Below, piece by piece: positions 35,157-43,343 of a DNA stretch of 64,000 bases; position 1 is the first letter of the stretch, and every line of letters starts with the position of its first letter. Position numbers and translations under genes: made by a program. The stretch is from Salicibibacter cibarius (lineage in GTDB: Bacteria > Bacillota > Bacilli > Bacillales > Marinococcaceae): contig NZ_CP054705.1 in assembly GCF_016495725.1 (NCBI RefSeq), positions 3,286,001 through 3,350,000 of the forward strand, read 5' to 3'. The notes beneath the pieces were generated by a model. It searched no databases. It worked only from the letters and a program-made list of their open reading frames with translations, and was not told where the DNA came from.

Positions 35157-35948
35157 TCATTTTTCCTTCGGAATGTCAAACATCGTAGATATCGTTACGA
35201 ATTCATATCCTTGGTCTTGCAATTCCGGAATGATGTCACCCAATGCTTCGGGCGTTTGGATCTCCTGCGTCCAATCACCGCCGTCATGCATGAGCAAGAC
35301 GTCCCCGCCATCGGTGGCATCCAACACATTCGCAGTTATTTCATCCGCGGGGATTTGTTCCCAATCCATGGAATCGACCGACCATCCGATGACTACGTTA
35401 TCCAAGGCCGCTAGCCGCTCCGTCTGCTCTACCGTTATATTGCCATACGGCGGGCGAAACAGACGCGGGCGATACCCGATCGCATCTTCAATGACCTCCT
35501 CCGTCTGTTCCACTTCCCACTGTACTTGCCCCACGCTTTCCTCAGCCAGGTTTGGGTGCCAGAAGGTATGATTGCCAACGTCGTGCCCTTCCTCATCCAT
35601 CCGCTCTAAAAATTCCGGATAAGCTTCCGCCCGTGCCCCCATGACAAAAAAAGTAGCCGGGACATCATAGGCTTCTAGGGTATCAAGGATAGGCTCGGTA
35701 AAACGGGGATCAGGTCCATCGTCAAACGTAAGCGCAATCTGGTTGCTCGCAGGGTCTCCCTGAAAGAAAACGATGCCTGGAAATTGCATTTGCAATTCAG
35801 CAATGGAAACAGGGTCAGGGTCCCGAACGTCTTCCTCATTGCCGCCACACAAAGACGGGGGTTCGTCATCATCGGCCTGTAACACACCTGATCCCATACA
35901 TAAGCATAGGAAAGGCAACATAATGAAAAAAACCCATTTTTTCTTCAC
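35157..35948 (-). CDS. Secreted polysaccharide deacetylase (NodB domain)
   Basis: 263 residues from GTG 35948. Signal peptide (about 1-25), acidic linker, NodB domain from about 70: ALTFDDGPDPRF (catalytic Asp), NHTFWHPNL (metal His residues), RPPYGN, and DVLLMHDGG at the end. Substrate could be peptidoglycan, chitin-like polymer or a surface polysaccharide. It lies next to rodA but with its own terminator and strand continuity only; a role in cell-wall modification is a reasonable inference. Confidence 0.88.
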   Translation of the reverse strand: MKKKWVFFIMLPFLCLCMGSGVLQADDDEPPSLCGGNEEDVRDPDPVSIAELQMQFPGIVFFQGDPASNQIALTFDDGPDPRFTEPILDTLEAYDVPATFFVMGARAEAYPEFLERMDEEGHDVGNHTFWHPNLAEESVGQVQWEVEQTEEVIEDAIGYRPRLFRPPYGNITVEQTERLAALDNVVIGWSVDSMDWEQIPADEITANVLDATDGGDVLLMHDGGDWTQEIQTPEALGDIIPELQDQGYEFVTISTMFDIPKEK

Positions 35949-36037
35949 AAACTTGCCCCTTTCCGTATAAACTTTTTCTTAGTATGGACAAGGAGTTTGT
36001 TTGTATGTGTTAAAATGCAAGAAACCGGAAAGGAAAG

Positions 36038-36361
36038 ATGTTTGTGAGAGCTTGGGATCGCATCTTTTTTATCTTCATTTCTAGCCTGGCGCTTGGTACG
36101 CTTATCATTGGCATTGAAGGGACGAACGAGGTTCCCTTTCTTGTCATGGCCGTTTCGTTTTTTGGCATTTCCTTGATCGGATATTTTTTGTTTTACACCG
36201 TCCTTGCCACGGGCTGGTTCTATAATATTTGGGTGTTAAATGGGCTGCTCATCGCCCTTGCCTTCTATTTTAACGATGTATACATCGTCCTTATTCCATT
36301 AACCGTTATTTGGCTGGCTGTGCTTGCTTCCGATTTATTCATTCGCCAACAAAATCACTGA
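36038..36361 (+). CDS. Small four-helix membrane protein
   Basis: 107 residues with four hydrophobic helices and short polar loops (VRAWDRIFFIFISSLALGTLI start). GGAAAGGAAAG lies just before the ATG. It overlaps the 3' end of the convergent cheW gene by seven bases. No family recognised; conserved small membrane proteins of this type occur in Bacillaceae. Confidence 0.55.
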   Translation: MFVRAWDRIFFIFISSLALGTLIIGIEGTNEVPFLVMAVSFFGISLIGYFLFYTVLATGWFYNIWVLNGLLIALAFYFNDVYIVLIPLTVIWLAVLASDLFIRQQNH

Positions 36362-36789
36362 AGCACTTGATCAATCTCCAATAACGTGATCATCCGCTGG
36401 TCTATTTTTACCACACCTTGAAAAAAACCATAGGTTTCATTTTCATGTGCTGCAGGGATTTCCTCTATCTCCGTTTCATTAATATTCAAAAGGTCATTTG
36501 CACGATCAACGATAAGGCAGACTGCGCTATCATTTCCGACAACGACCAATATACGCGTCTGTTTATCATAAGGGGGAGCCTCAACCCCTAAACAGAGCCT
36601 GAGGTCGATGACAGGCGTGATCTTCCCCCGCAAATTCATCACCCCTGCAATATCAGGGCGGGGAGCCCCGGGGACACGAGTCAGAGGAAGCATGCGTTCA
36701 ATCGATTGCACACGACTGACCTCTAAGCCATATTCCTCCCCTTGCAATTCAAAGATAACGATTTTCCATTGAGCAGTATCTGTTGTCAC
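36355..36789 (-). CDS. cheW: Chemotaxis coupling protein CheW
   Basis: 144 residues from GTG 36789, chosen because GGGAG lies eight bases upstream; an ATG at 36804 has no site. Single CheW domain: FELQGEEYGLEVSRVQSIERM, MNLRGKITPVIDLR and VVVGNDSAVCLIVDRANDLL match the family. It links CheA to membrane receptors. Gene directly after cheA; it ends inside the tail of the convergent small membrane protein gene. No receptor or other che gene is in the window. Confidence 0.9.
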   Translation of the reverse strand: MTTDTAQWKIVIFELQGEEYGLEVSRVQSIERMLPLTRVPGAPRPDIAGVMNLRGKITPVIDLRLCLGVEAPPYDKQTRILVVVGNDSAVCLIVDRANDLLNINETEIEEIPAAHENETYGFFQGVVKIDQRMITLLEIDQVLQ

Positions 36790-36807
36790 CTTTCCCACTC
36801 CCATTTT

Positions 36808-38769
36808 TTATTTAATAAGCGCATTTGTGTCAATAATTAACGCTACCTCACCGTCGCCTATAACTGTCGCGCCCGAAATCGCAAAAACATCTTGCAAAAA
36901 ATACCCAAGCGACTTTAACACCACTTCATGATGGCCGATAAACGCATCCACAACGAGCCCCGCATATCGATCTCCTTTTTGCGCGATTACAACAGAATGG
37001 AAAGGCTCGGAATGTGAACTATGCGCACTTGGCACCTGAAACACGTCGTGCAAAAAGAGTAGCGGAATGACGTTTCCCCTGAATTCAATGACTTCCTGGT
37101 TGTATGTTTTGTAGACGGCTGCTTCCGGAATGATGGCCGTTTCCGTAATTGCCGAGATCGGTATCCCGTACGTTTCATTTTCCAATTGCACGAGCAAAAC
37201 TTCAATAATAGAAAGCGTCAATGGCAACTGCACGGAAAAAACGGATCCTTTTCCCGGTTTGGAATCGACGGTAACAACACCGCCGAGCGATTCAAACGTT
37301 CGCCGGACTACATCAAGGCCAACCCCTCTCCCCGATACATCCGTAATTTCTTCCGCCGTGCTGAATCCCGATGAAAACAATAAATGATACTTCTCGGCAT
37401 CCGTCATCGTTTTTGCTTCTTCTTCAGTGATAATCCGTTGCTTCACTGCTTTTTTAACGAGCTTTTCCTTATCAATGCCCGCGCCATCATCCGACACCTG
37501 TATGTAAACATGATTGCCGCTATGATAAGCGTTGAGGCGAACAGTTCCCTCTTTATTTTTCCCGGCAGCCATTCGTTCCTCGGGCAATTCAATCCCGTGA
37601 TCGAGCGAGTTCCTCAACAAGTGAACGAGCGGGTCCCCGATTTCATCGATGATGGAACGATCCAGTTCCGTTTTCTCCCCTTCGATTTCCATCTTTACTT
37701 TTTTCCCGAGGTCTTTTGACACCTTACGGACCATGCGCGGAAAACGATTAAAAACGTTTTCGACAGGCATCATGCGCATATTCAAAATGACCGTTTGCAA
37801 ATCAGCCGATATTCGGCTCATTCGCTCTACCGTTTCCGTTAGCGCTTGGTTTTGCAGCTCATGCGCGCTCCTTTGCAAACGTCCGCGATCCACGATCCAT
37901 TCTTCAAATAAATTCATCAGCATATCCAAACGTTCAACATTCACCTTAATCGTTCGCTTCGTGTCTTTTTTATCCGTGACACTCTTCGCGTCGTTCTCCT
38001 CTTTCCGTTGAGTCTTTTCCTCTCGTTGAATATGGCGATCGGCAATCGCTTCGATATGCACGGAGGCAATTTCCGACACTTTGTATAGGATGGCTTTCAA
38101 ATCTTCCATACTGCTTTTCGATATAAAAGCAATCGTAAACGTATAATCAAAGTTTTCTTCTTCCAAATCCTCCACGGGCGGGCTGGCTTTAATCACTTCT
38201 CCGTAGTCCCCTAACACATTGAATGCCATATGTACCCGTGCCGCTTTAAGAAGGGTGGCTTCGTCCAACGTAATCGTAATCTCATACGGGGTGTACCCTT
38301 GCTCTATCGATTGATCCAACACAGTCTGCTCAAATTCATCGTAGGAGAACAATTGCGTTTTCTCGATCGTCGCCGCTGTTTCTTCCTCGCCCTCAGACGT
38401 CAGCGTTTTTAGTTGAACGAGATAAGGGTCAATGTCTTTGCTGCCATTTCCGCCTTCGGCAATATCATCAATCATTTCCTCGACAACATCAACGGAATGA
38501 AAAATATGATCAAACATTTCAGACGTTGCTATCACCGTTTCATTTCGAAGGACATCCAGTACATTTTCCATCGCGTGGGTGAGCGTGGCCAGATCCTGAA
38601 ACTCCATCGCCGCGGCCATCCCTTTTAACGTATGAGCAGAACGGAACACTTCTTCAATAATAGGGATGGCAACCGGATTTTTTTCCAACTCCAATAACCG
38701 GTCATTCATATTTTGAACATGTTCACGACCTTCATCGATAAACAATTGCAAGTAATTCGATTGTGCCAT
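36808..38769 (-). CDS. cheA: Chemotaxis histidine kinase CheA
   Basis: 653 residues in the order P1 (Hpt, phosphorylated His46 in RSAHTLKGMA), P2-like region (about 140-240, EITITLDEATLLKAARVHM), charged linker (about 240-275), dimerisation P3, kinase P4 with VHLLRNSLDHGIE (N box), VSDDGAGID and GRGVGLDVV, and a CheW-like P5. It phosphorylates CheY and CheB in response to receptors. Unlike in Bacillus subtilis, where cheA and cheW lie inside the large fla/che operon, the pair is alone between a deacetylase and sodC genes. Confidence 0.93.
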   Translation of the reverse strand: MAQSNYLQLFIDEGREHVQNMNDRLLELEKNPVAIPIIEEVFRSAHTLKGMAAAMEFQDLATLTHAMENVLDVLRNETVIATSEMFDHIFHSVDVVEEMIDDIAEGGNGSKDIDPYLVQLKTLTSEGEEETAATIEKTQLFSYDEFEQTVLDQSIEQGYTPYEITITLDEATLLKAARVHMAFNVLGDYGEVIKASPPVEDLEEENFDYTFTIAFISKSSMEDLKAILYKVSEIASVHIEAIADRHIQREEKTQRKEENDAKSVTDKKDTKRTIKVNVERLDMLMNLFEEWIVDRGRLQRSAHELQNQALTETVERMSRISADLQTVILNMRMMPVENVFNRFPRMVRKVSKDLGKKVKMEIEGEKTELDRSIIDEIGDPLVHLLRNSLDHGIELPEERMAAGKNKEGTVRLNAYHSGNHVYIQVSDDGAGIDKEKLVKKAVKQRIITEEEAKTMTDAEKYHLLFSSGFSTAEEITDVSGRGVGLDVVRRTFESLGGVVTVDSKPGKGSVFSVQLPLTLSIIEVLLVQLENETYGIPISAITETAIIPEAAVYKTYNQEVIEFRGNVIPLLFLHDVFQVPSAHSSHSEPFHSVVIAQKGDRYAGLVVDAFIGHHEVVLKSLGYFLQDVFAISGATVIGDGEVALIIDTNALIK

Positions 38770-38857
38770 TTCATCATCTCTTTTCCGATCATTCTATTGC
38801 TTCTATTTTATCATAATCATCATTGGATTTGAGCATATTTTCCTAGATTTTGTTCCT

Positions 38858-38884
38858 AAAAAAAGAAGCGATGCTTTCGCTTCT
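38858..38884 (-). terminator. Terminator of sodC
   Basis: A perfect 8-bp stem (AGAAGCGA 38864-38871 / TCGCTTCT 38877-38884) with a five-base loop continues on the minus strand into TTTTTTT. It nearly touches the sodC stop codon. Confidence 0.88.
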
Positions 38885-38886
38885 TT

Positions 38887-39525
38887 TTATGATGCTTCAA
38901 TGACTGCACAGGCAACACGATCTCCCGCATCCCCTGTGTCAAGCGTTTCTTCATCCGGACCGGATTCATCTTGTTCATCAGATGTATAGCGATCCGGGAT
39001 ATGAGCGAAATTATCCGGGTCACTATGAATAATCATGGCTGTTTCCTCTTCAACGAGTTCATCGGGGGTAAAGTTATCGACTTCTACCGACATATCGGCT
39101 GTTCCGTCTTCTTTGACGTAAAGAGGCGGCAAATCACCTGCATGTTCCCCATGTTCATTGTCTTCCGGGGCATAATGGCCTTCCGCCGTATCAAATGGAC
39201 CTTCTTTGGCATCAGGTTCGCATACGCCTTCTTCATGGATATGGAAACCATGAAAACCCGGATCGAGATTCTCGGTTTCTGCCGTAATCATTGTGTTACC
39301 GTCGTGCTCATCAAAACTCACCGTTCCAACCGGTTCGTCATTTTCGTCATGCAGTTCGGCAACCGCATCCGGTGCCCCCGTTTCTTCTTCACCGGTATCC
39401 TCTTCATCATTGCTTTGAGTGTCCAACGACTCAGTGCCCTCTTCCGAATCTTCCGGTGAACAAGCAACCAATAGGATTGACAAACTTCCCATGAATACGA
39501 ATGAAAAAATATTTTTGCTCATCAT
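38887..39525 (-). CDS. sodC: Cu/Zn superoxide dismutase-like lipoprotein
   Basis: 212 residues from ATG 39525 (GGGGGTG nine bases upstream). Lipoprotein signal ending LLVACS, acidic linker, then the SOD domain: GFHGFHIHEEGVC (two copper His), AEGHYAPE (bridging/zinc His), AMIIHSDPDNF (fourth copper His) and the GDAGDRVACAVI ending with the disulphide Cys. All copper ligands are visible, so unlike YojM of Bacillus subtilis, which is reported to lack one, this protein may be an active enzyme. Very acidic. Attached outside the cell, it would remove superoxide. Confidence 0.85.
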   Translation of the reverse strand: MMSKNIFSFVFMGSLSILLVACSPEDSEEGTESLDTQSNDEEDTGEEETGAPDAVAELHDENDEPVGTVSFDEHDGNTMITAETENLDPGFHGFHIHEEGVCEPDAKEGPFDTAEGHYAPEDNEHGEHAGDLPPLYVKEDGTADMSVEVDNFTPDELVEEETAMIIHSDPDNFAHIPDRYTSDEQDESGPDEETLDTGDAGDRVACAVIEAS

Positions 39526-39726
39526 TTGTTTCTTCACCCCCATTTTCGATATGGGACTATTACCAATTTAAAGATCGAAACAAACAGCAAATTTCCAATT
39601 TGTTATAAATTCATTCGCAAGTCTTGCGAATACATGCCCATTTATCAACAATGACGCAGTAAATAAGGCTCAATTTTAGTAAATTTCAGAAACGGACGAT
39701 ACCCATATCAGCTCCCTTATCTCGAT

Positions 39727-39821
39727 TAGAAAACTTGGCTTTCGCAAAGCTTTGATGGCAAAAGCCTTCGCCCACATATATGCAGGTAAGAAAGTTGATG
39801 TATATTTTCTTACCTGAAAAA
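39727..39821. repeat. Dispersed repeat F, copy 1
   Basis: About 95 bases (from CGATTAGAAAACTTGGCTTT to TTTTCTTACCTG) recur, inverted, at 44842-44931 with roughly 85% identity by eye. It includes AGGTAAGAAAGTTGATG and TATTTTCTTACCTG, so its end can fold on itself. It lies between sodC and the rpmA terminator. The remaining bases of 39526-39726 hold no gene. Confidence 0.7.
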
Positions 39822-39842
39822 ACCCCGGCACGCAGCCGGGGT
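39812..39842 (-). terminator. Terminator of the spoIVF-rplU-rpmA cluster
   Basis: A perfect 8-bp GC stem (ACCCCGGC 39822-39829 / GCCGGGGT 39835-39842) with a five-base loop is followed on the minus strand by TTTTTTC. It lies six bases past the rpmA stop. Confidence 0.92.
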
Positions 39843-39848
39843 CAATGA

Positions 39849-40133
39849 TTATGCTTCTTTTGCGTATACACTCACTCGTTTGCGTGTCTTATCGACACGC
39901 TCAAATTTTACAACACCATCAATTTTGGCGAACAATGTATCGTCGCCACCTTTGCCGACGTTTTCACCGGGATGGATTTTTGTGCCGCGCTGGCGTACGA
40001 GAATAGAGCCTCCGGTCACGTTTTGACCGTCGCCACGTTTTGCACCGAGACGTTTCGAGATCGAGTCACGACCGTTTTTCGTACTTCCAACCCCTTTTTT
40101 CTGGGCGAAAAATTGCAAGTCCATGTTAAGCAT
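39849..40133 (-). CDS. rpmA: Ribosomal protein L27
   Basis: 94 residues; L27 with the Firmicutes-type N-terminal extension [16 protein letters not shown] that must be cut after the FFA-x region before assembly. The neighbouring gene prp encodes the protease for this. Core motifs [19 protein letters not shown] and [15 protein letters not shown] are intact. Last gene before a strong terminator; in Bacillus subtilis spo0B and obg follow, which is not the case here. Confidence 0.96.
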   Translation of the reverse strand: MLNMDLQFFAQKKGVGSTKNGRDSISKRLGAKRGDGQNVTGGSILVRQRGTKIHPGENVGKGGDDTLFAKIDGVVKFERVDKTRKRVSVYAKEA

Positions 40134-40137
40134 CGTT

Positions 40138-40488
40138 CTACACCTCCTTATATTTTTCTGTCACTTCTATAAAATCGCCATACGATTCCTTTATGCCATT
40201 GATGGCAACAAGCATCCCTTCCAATAAGAGCTGGCCGTCTTCAAATCCCCGACCGCTCCAAGTGCCGGGGACAGACCCGTGCAAATAACCGCCATCTTCC
40301 TCGCTATCCACATCAAGCGGCGTTGTACACAGCGCTTCAATAGCGTTGACCGTTCCAATCGCAACCGCTGATACGCCGGCGCAAACGATGTCCTCTCCGT
40401 AATCAGCGGCATCGGCGTGACCCGATAATGTAAATGCCTGAATCGTATGATCGACTGCATCGCGCACGATCGTCATATTTATCATCAT
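40138..40488 (-). CDS. prp: Ribosomal-processing cysteine protease Prp
   Basis: 116 residues. His24 in [21 protein letters not shown] and Cys36 are the catalytic pair of Prp (YsxB). It removes the N-terminal extension of L27, the product of the next gene, four bases downstream. AAGGG precedes the ATG at 40488. The position between rplU and rpmA is the conserved one in Firmicutes. Confidence 0.93.
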   Translation of the reverse strand: MMINMTIVRDAVDHTIQAFTLSGHADAADYGEDIVCAGVSAVAIGTVNAIEALCTTPLDVDSEEDGGYLHGSVPGTWSGRGFEDGQLLLEGMLVAINGIKESYGDFIEVTEKYKEV

Positions 40489-40498
40489 AGATCAACCC

Positions 40499-40807
40499 TT
40501 AGGATTGAATGCTGTCGATGGTGACTTTTGTATAAGGCTGACGATGGCCTTGTTTACGACGATACCCTTTGCGACGCTTAAATTTGTATACAATAATTTT
40601 CTTGCCTTTGCCGTTCTTTTCGACTTTTCCGGCCACTTTGGCGCCATCCACATATGGAGCGCCTACTTTTGTTTCGTCACCGCCGACAAAAAGCACTTTA
40701 TCGAAGGTAACTTCCTCACCGGCTTCTGCCGGCAATTTTTCCACAAAAATGGATTGGCCTTCTTCGACTTTGACTTGTTTTCCGCCTGTCTCAATAATCG
40801 CGTACAC
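40499..40807 (-). CDS. rplU: Ribosomal protein L21
   Basis: 102 residues from GTG 40807, the usual L21 length; GGGAGGTG lies upstream. Longer in-frame extensions run into the leader and are not translated. [17 protein letters not shown], the basic [20 protein letters not shown] block and the end KVTIDSI are typical. Binds 23S rRNA domain I in the large subunit. First gene of the rplU-prp-rpmA transcript. Confidence 0.95.
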   Translation of the reverse strand: MYAIIETGGKQVKVEEGQSIFVEKLPAEAGEEVTFDKVLFVGGDETKVGAPYVDGAKVAGKVEKNGKGKKIIVYKFKRRKGYRRKQGHRQPYTKVTIDSIQS

Positions 40808-40944
40808 TTCATGCACCTCCCGCTTTTCTAAGACTCGCCAAGTAAGGTGCCGTTTCATTCAGCTTGTAACCTTACGCTGCGCGGTTGTAGTTTGGAGGGT
40901 CCAAACAACAAACTTATGTTACCATAGGAAAATATCGCTGTCAA
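40808..40944 (-). promoter_or_regulatory. Promoter and leader of rplU
   Basis: On the minus strand TTGACA (40939-40944) and TAACAT (40916-40921) with a 17-base spacer form a strong promoter. The leader of about 100 bases contains a hairpin TTGGACCCTCCAA and a longer GTAAGG/CCTTAC pairing before the GGGAGG site. Bacillus has a known structured L21 leader for autoregulation; this one is placed and sized like it, but I cannot match its fold base by base. Confidence 0.7.
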
Positions 40945-40971
40945 TAACGCAAACCCTTGCGAAAAGCGTAT

Positions 40972-41820
40972 TTAGAGATGCGCGAGCGTGCCGATGGACA
41001 CGTGGCTCTTCCGTGTTTTGAACCAGTGCTCGAGCACGTCCTTTTCATCGATCACATGGCCTGTTTCTTTAATTTTAAAGACCGTTCGTTTATTCTTATG
41101 CAGACGTCTTAACGCCACGTGAACCGTTTCTTTGGAAGACACGAGAGTAGTGACGTTTTTTCCCCCTTTTTGATTTTCAAGCAAACGCCTTTCCAATAAA
41201 AAACGCAAATACCCGTATGGTTGTTGTCTCCATTCCAAGTAATGGCATACAGATAGAAATGCTAGAATAACCCACCACTGTAAATGCATCGGATACGAAA
41301 TGGCTGTGATCAAAACGACAATCATAAGGAAACCGAGGGAAAAACGAAGCGCCCATGTTTGCGCTTCCCGAAATGGCAAAAACTTACTGGTGATCAATTG
41401 CAGAAGTTTTCCGCCATCCAAAGGCCAAAGCGGCAGTAAATTAAAAAATAAAAGCGCGCTGTTATGAAAAAGAAAGATTTCATGATCGCCCGTTGTCCAA
41501 AAAGGAAAGAGGCCCACCGCGACCCAGGAGAAAGCCATGAGAATAAGGTGTTGAAACGGTCCTGCGAGTATAACAATGAGTTCTTCCCTGTAGGGGCGAT
41601 TGCCATATTCCTCTGTTTCGGCAACGCCCCCGAATGGGAGCAATTCAATTTTTCGCAAACGCCAACCGAAATATTTTGCGGCAACAGCATGGCCAAGCTC
41701 ATGGCAACAGACAATCACAAAAAGCATCAAAAGCTCGCGAAAATAACCGGTGGCGATGCCCAGCGCGACCACAAACCAAAACAGGGGGTGCACACGGACG
41801 AGCAACAAAAGATTAATCAA
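40972..41820 (-). CDS. spoIVFB: Stage IV sporulation intramembrane metalloprotease
   Basis: 282 residues from TTG 41820, overlapping the end of spoIVFA by eight bases. Site-2 protease family: HELGH at residues 40-44 in the second helix and the third ligand in NLLPLWPLDGGK. A CBS-like C-terminal domain (about 215-280) follows. It cleaves pro-sigma-K in the mother cell after the signal from the forespore and is held inactive by SpoIVFA and BofA. All active-site residues are present. Confidence 0.93.
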   Translation of the reverse strand: MINLLLLVRVHPLFWFVVALGIATGYFRELLMLFVIVCCHELGHAVAAKYFGWRLRKIELLPFGGVAETEEYGNRPYREELIVILAGPFQHLILMAFSWVAVGLFPFWTTGDHEIFLFHNSALLFFNLLPLWPLDGGKLLQLITSKFLPFREAQTWALRFSLGFLMIVVLITAISYPMHLQWWVILAFLSVCHYLEWRQQPYGYLRFLLERRLLENQKGGKNVTTLVSSKETVHVALRRLHKNKRTVFKIKETGHVIDEKDVLEHWFKTRKSHVSIGTLAHL

Positions 41821-42622
41821 ATGTCATCACTTCGTTAGGATCAATATATTCATCATCTTCCCGAAGCGCAAATGTAAAGCGACCCCCGCCTCCATCCTCG
41901 TCGCTCATGACATCTCCCAATAAATCACCGGCTTCCACATGGTCATATAAACCAACATCAATGGAATCGAGCGTGCCATACCACGCTTCCGTTCCGTCAT
42001 CATGTTGGACAACGACGACTTGTCCCCAATCTTCGTCGGAACCCGACTGTATGACAACTCCGCCACGAGTAGCGATAACCTCCTCATCTTCTAGCGTTTC
42101 AAGCACAACTGCGCGGCCATTTTCCGAAAAACTTTCAGCAATGCCTGCTCCAGCGGCCGGTAAAGCGTATCCATCGGAATCAACAAGTTCGGATTCATCA
42201 AGCTGTTCTTCCGGGAAAAGGGCGAGCGGACGCCCAAATTGATCTTCATACCAATTTGATACAACAGCAAATTGAAATTCATCTTCATACAGGTTCAAAG
42301 CTGTTTGTCTCGTATCTGCCGACAACGGGATATTCGTTTGAACAATCATCGCCGTTAGCAGAAAACAAGCGAGCGCCCCCAACCATTGCATGAAGAAACG
42401 TTGCTTCATTTTTTCTTTGCGAGGACTCACTGGTTGTTTGCCGTCACGGTCTCTCCATAGATAAAATTCTGGTTCGTGTTCATTCATTTCTTCACGGCTC
42501 GGATAGTATCCATAATATGGCTTTTCATTTTTCGGTATCGATACCGGCTCTTTTTTACCCGACGGTTCATGCTTTCGCTTCTTGGATAATTGTTTGCGCA
42601 CACGTTCAATATCCCGGCTCAT
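41813..42622 (-). CDS. spoIVFA: Stage IV sporulation protein FA
   Basis: 269 residues: basic, charged N-terminus (1-90), one membrane helix (about 92-112) and a C-terminal M23/LytM-like domain (about 165-265) in which the metal motif is not complete, as in SpoIVFA. It keeps SpoIVFB inactive until it is cut by the forespore protease SpoIVB. Position directly before spoIVFB, rplU, prp and rpmA equals the Bacillus order. GGGGAGGGGTG precedes the ATG. Confidence 0.9.
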   Translation of the reverse strand: MSRDIERVRKQLSKKRKHEPSGKKEPVSIPKNEKPYYGYYPSREEMNEHEPEFYLWRDRDGKQPVSPRKEKMKQRFFMQWLGALACFLLTAMIVQTNIPLSADTRQTALNLYEDEFQFAVVSNWYEDQFGRPLALFPEEQLDESELVDSDGYALPAAGAGIAESFSENGRAVVLETLEDEEVIATRGGVVIQSGSDEDWGQVVVVQHDDGTEAWYGTLDSIDVGLYDHVEAGDLLGDVMSDEDGGGGRFTFALREDDEYIDPNEVMTFD

Positions 42623-42763
42623 AGCACCCCTCCCCGCACGTCATCCGTTTTGTGCGTTTGTACATCGTATGAGCGGGGGACAAGGATATGCGTAGGGGGT
42701 ATCAGAGTTGAGGTCAAATGTTGATCCTTCCGATAAAGCAGCGGGGTGTTTACGAAGGGTTTC

Positions 42764-42850
42764 AGAATTTATCAGCTGAAAACCCTCTCGTTATCAGCCA
42801 AACTTCGCAATAAATCAGCCAAAACAAACGTTTTATCAGCCATTTCGATA
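42764..42850. repeat. Short phased repeat with ATCAGC(C) words
   Basis: ATCAGC or TTATCAGCC occurs at 42771, 42793, 42814 and 42835, i.e. every 21-22 bases, about two helical turns, in an otherwise non-coding stretch between spoIVFA and the next rightward gene. A short leftward frame over this stretch is not convincing. No function known to me. Confidence 0.55.
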
Positions 42851-42914
42851 AAGTGGAGACGGGAATAAGCAATACCAAGATGGAAAAAATACACGTAAAA
42901 GGGGGAATCACCCG

Positions 42915-43214
42915 CTGAAAATCTCCGTGAAAATCCTTTCATACTTATGCGCCGCATTCTTATTGCTCGGTAGTGAGGCAAGTGCTGAATCAGAAAATTT
43001 AATTACAGACCCTAGCATTCATGGCTCTTATTTATCACTTTTAAACCCATATGCTTTTGAACATCCGGATCAACAATATGCTCTTTGGAATGCAGAAATT
43101 ATTAGTATTAAACGGGAGGACGAGACGTTTTCTTTTGCAGTTATCGCTGAGTACTATACATTTCGCGGCCCCCACAATCCACCCCGTACTATCGAAACAC
43201 TAACCAATGGGTAA
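42915..43214 (+). CDS. Secreted DUF3888-like protein, possibly shortened
   Basis: About 99 residues if it starts at CTG 42915 (AAAGGGGG upstream); GTG 42927 is the alternative but has no ribosome site. Signal peptide (KILSYLCAAFLLLGSEASA), then a domain with LLNPYAFEHPDQQYALWNAEIISIKRE and TFRGPHNPPRTIETLT, matching the DUF3888 family of Bacillus. The family usually extends about 25 residues past this motif; here a stop comes at once, so the C-terminus may be lost. Function unknown. Confidence 0.55.
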   Translation: MKISVKILSYLCAAFLLLGSEASAESENLITDPSIHGSYLSLLNPYAFEHPDQQYALWNAEIISIKREDETFSFAVIAEYYTFRGPHNPPRTIETLTNG

Positions 43215-43276
43215 TTTATCTGGTCCAGAGTAACAGTGCCGTCAAACTTTTATTTGGAAAACGCACGATTCTTTTC

Positions 43277-43306
43277 TTTACATAGACCGGTCGGTCGGTA
43301 TATAAT
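43277..43306 (+). promoter_or_regulatory. tetR promoter with operator
   Basis: TTTACA (43277-43282) and TATAAT (43301-43306) with an 18-base spacer. The spacer carries AGACCGGTCGGTCGGT (43284-43299), the GACCGGTCGGTC-type dyad seen at many TetR-family operators, so the regulator probably represses its own operon. Confidence 0.75.
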
Positions 43307-43343
43307 GTGCTCACTATCAATAACAACGTCAGGAGATGGTTTC

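Noticed and set aside
42772-42981. Leftward 69-residue reading frame
   Set aside because: It overlaps the start of the rightward DUF3888-like gene and covers the phased ATCAGC repeats; no ribosome site.
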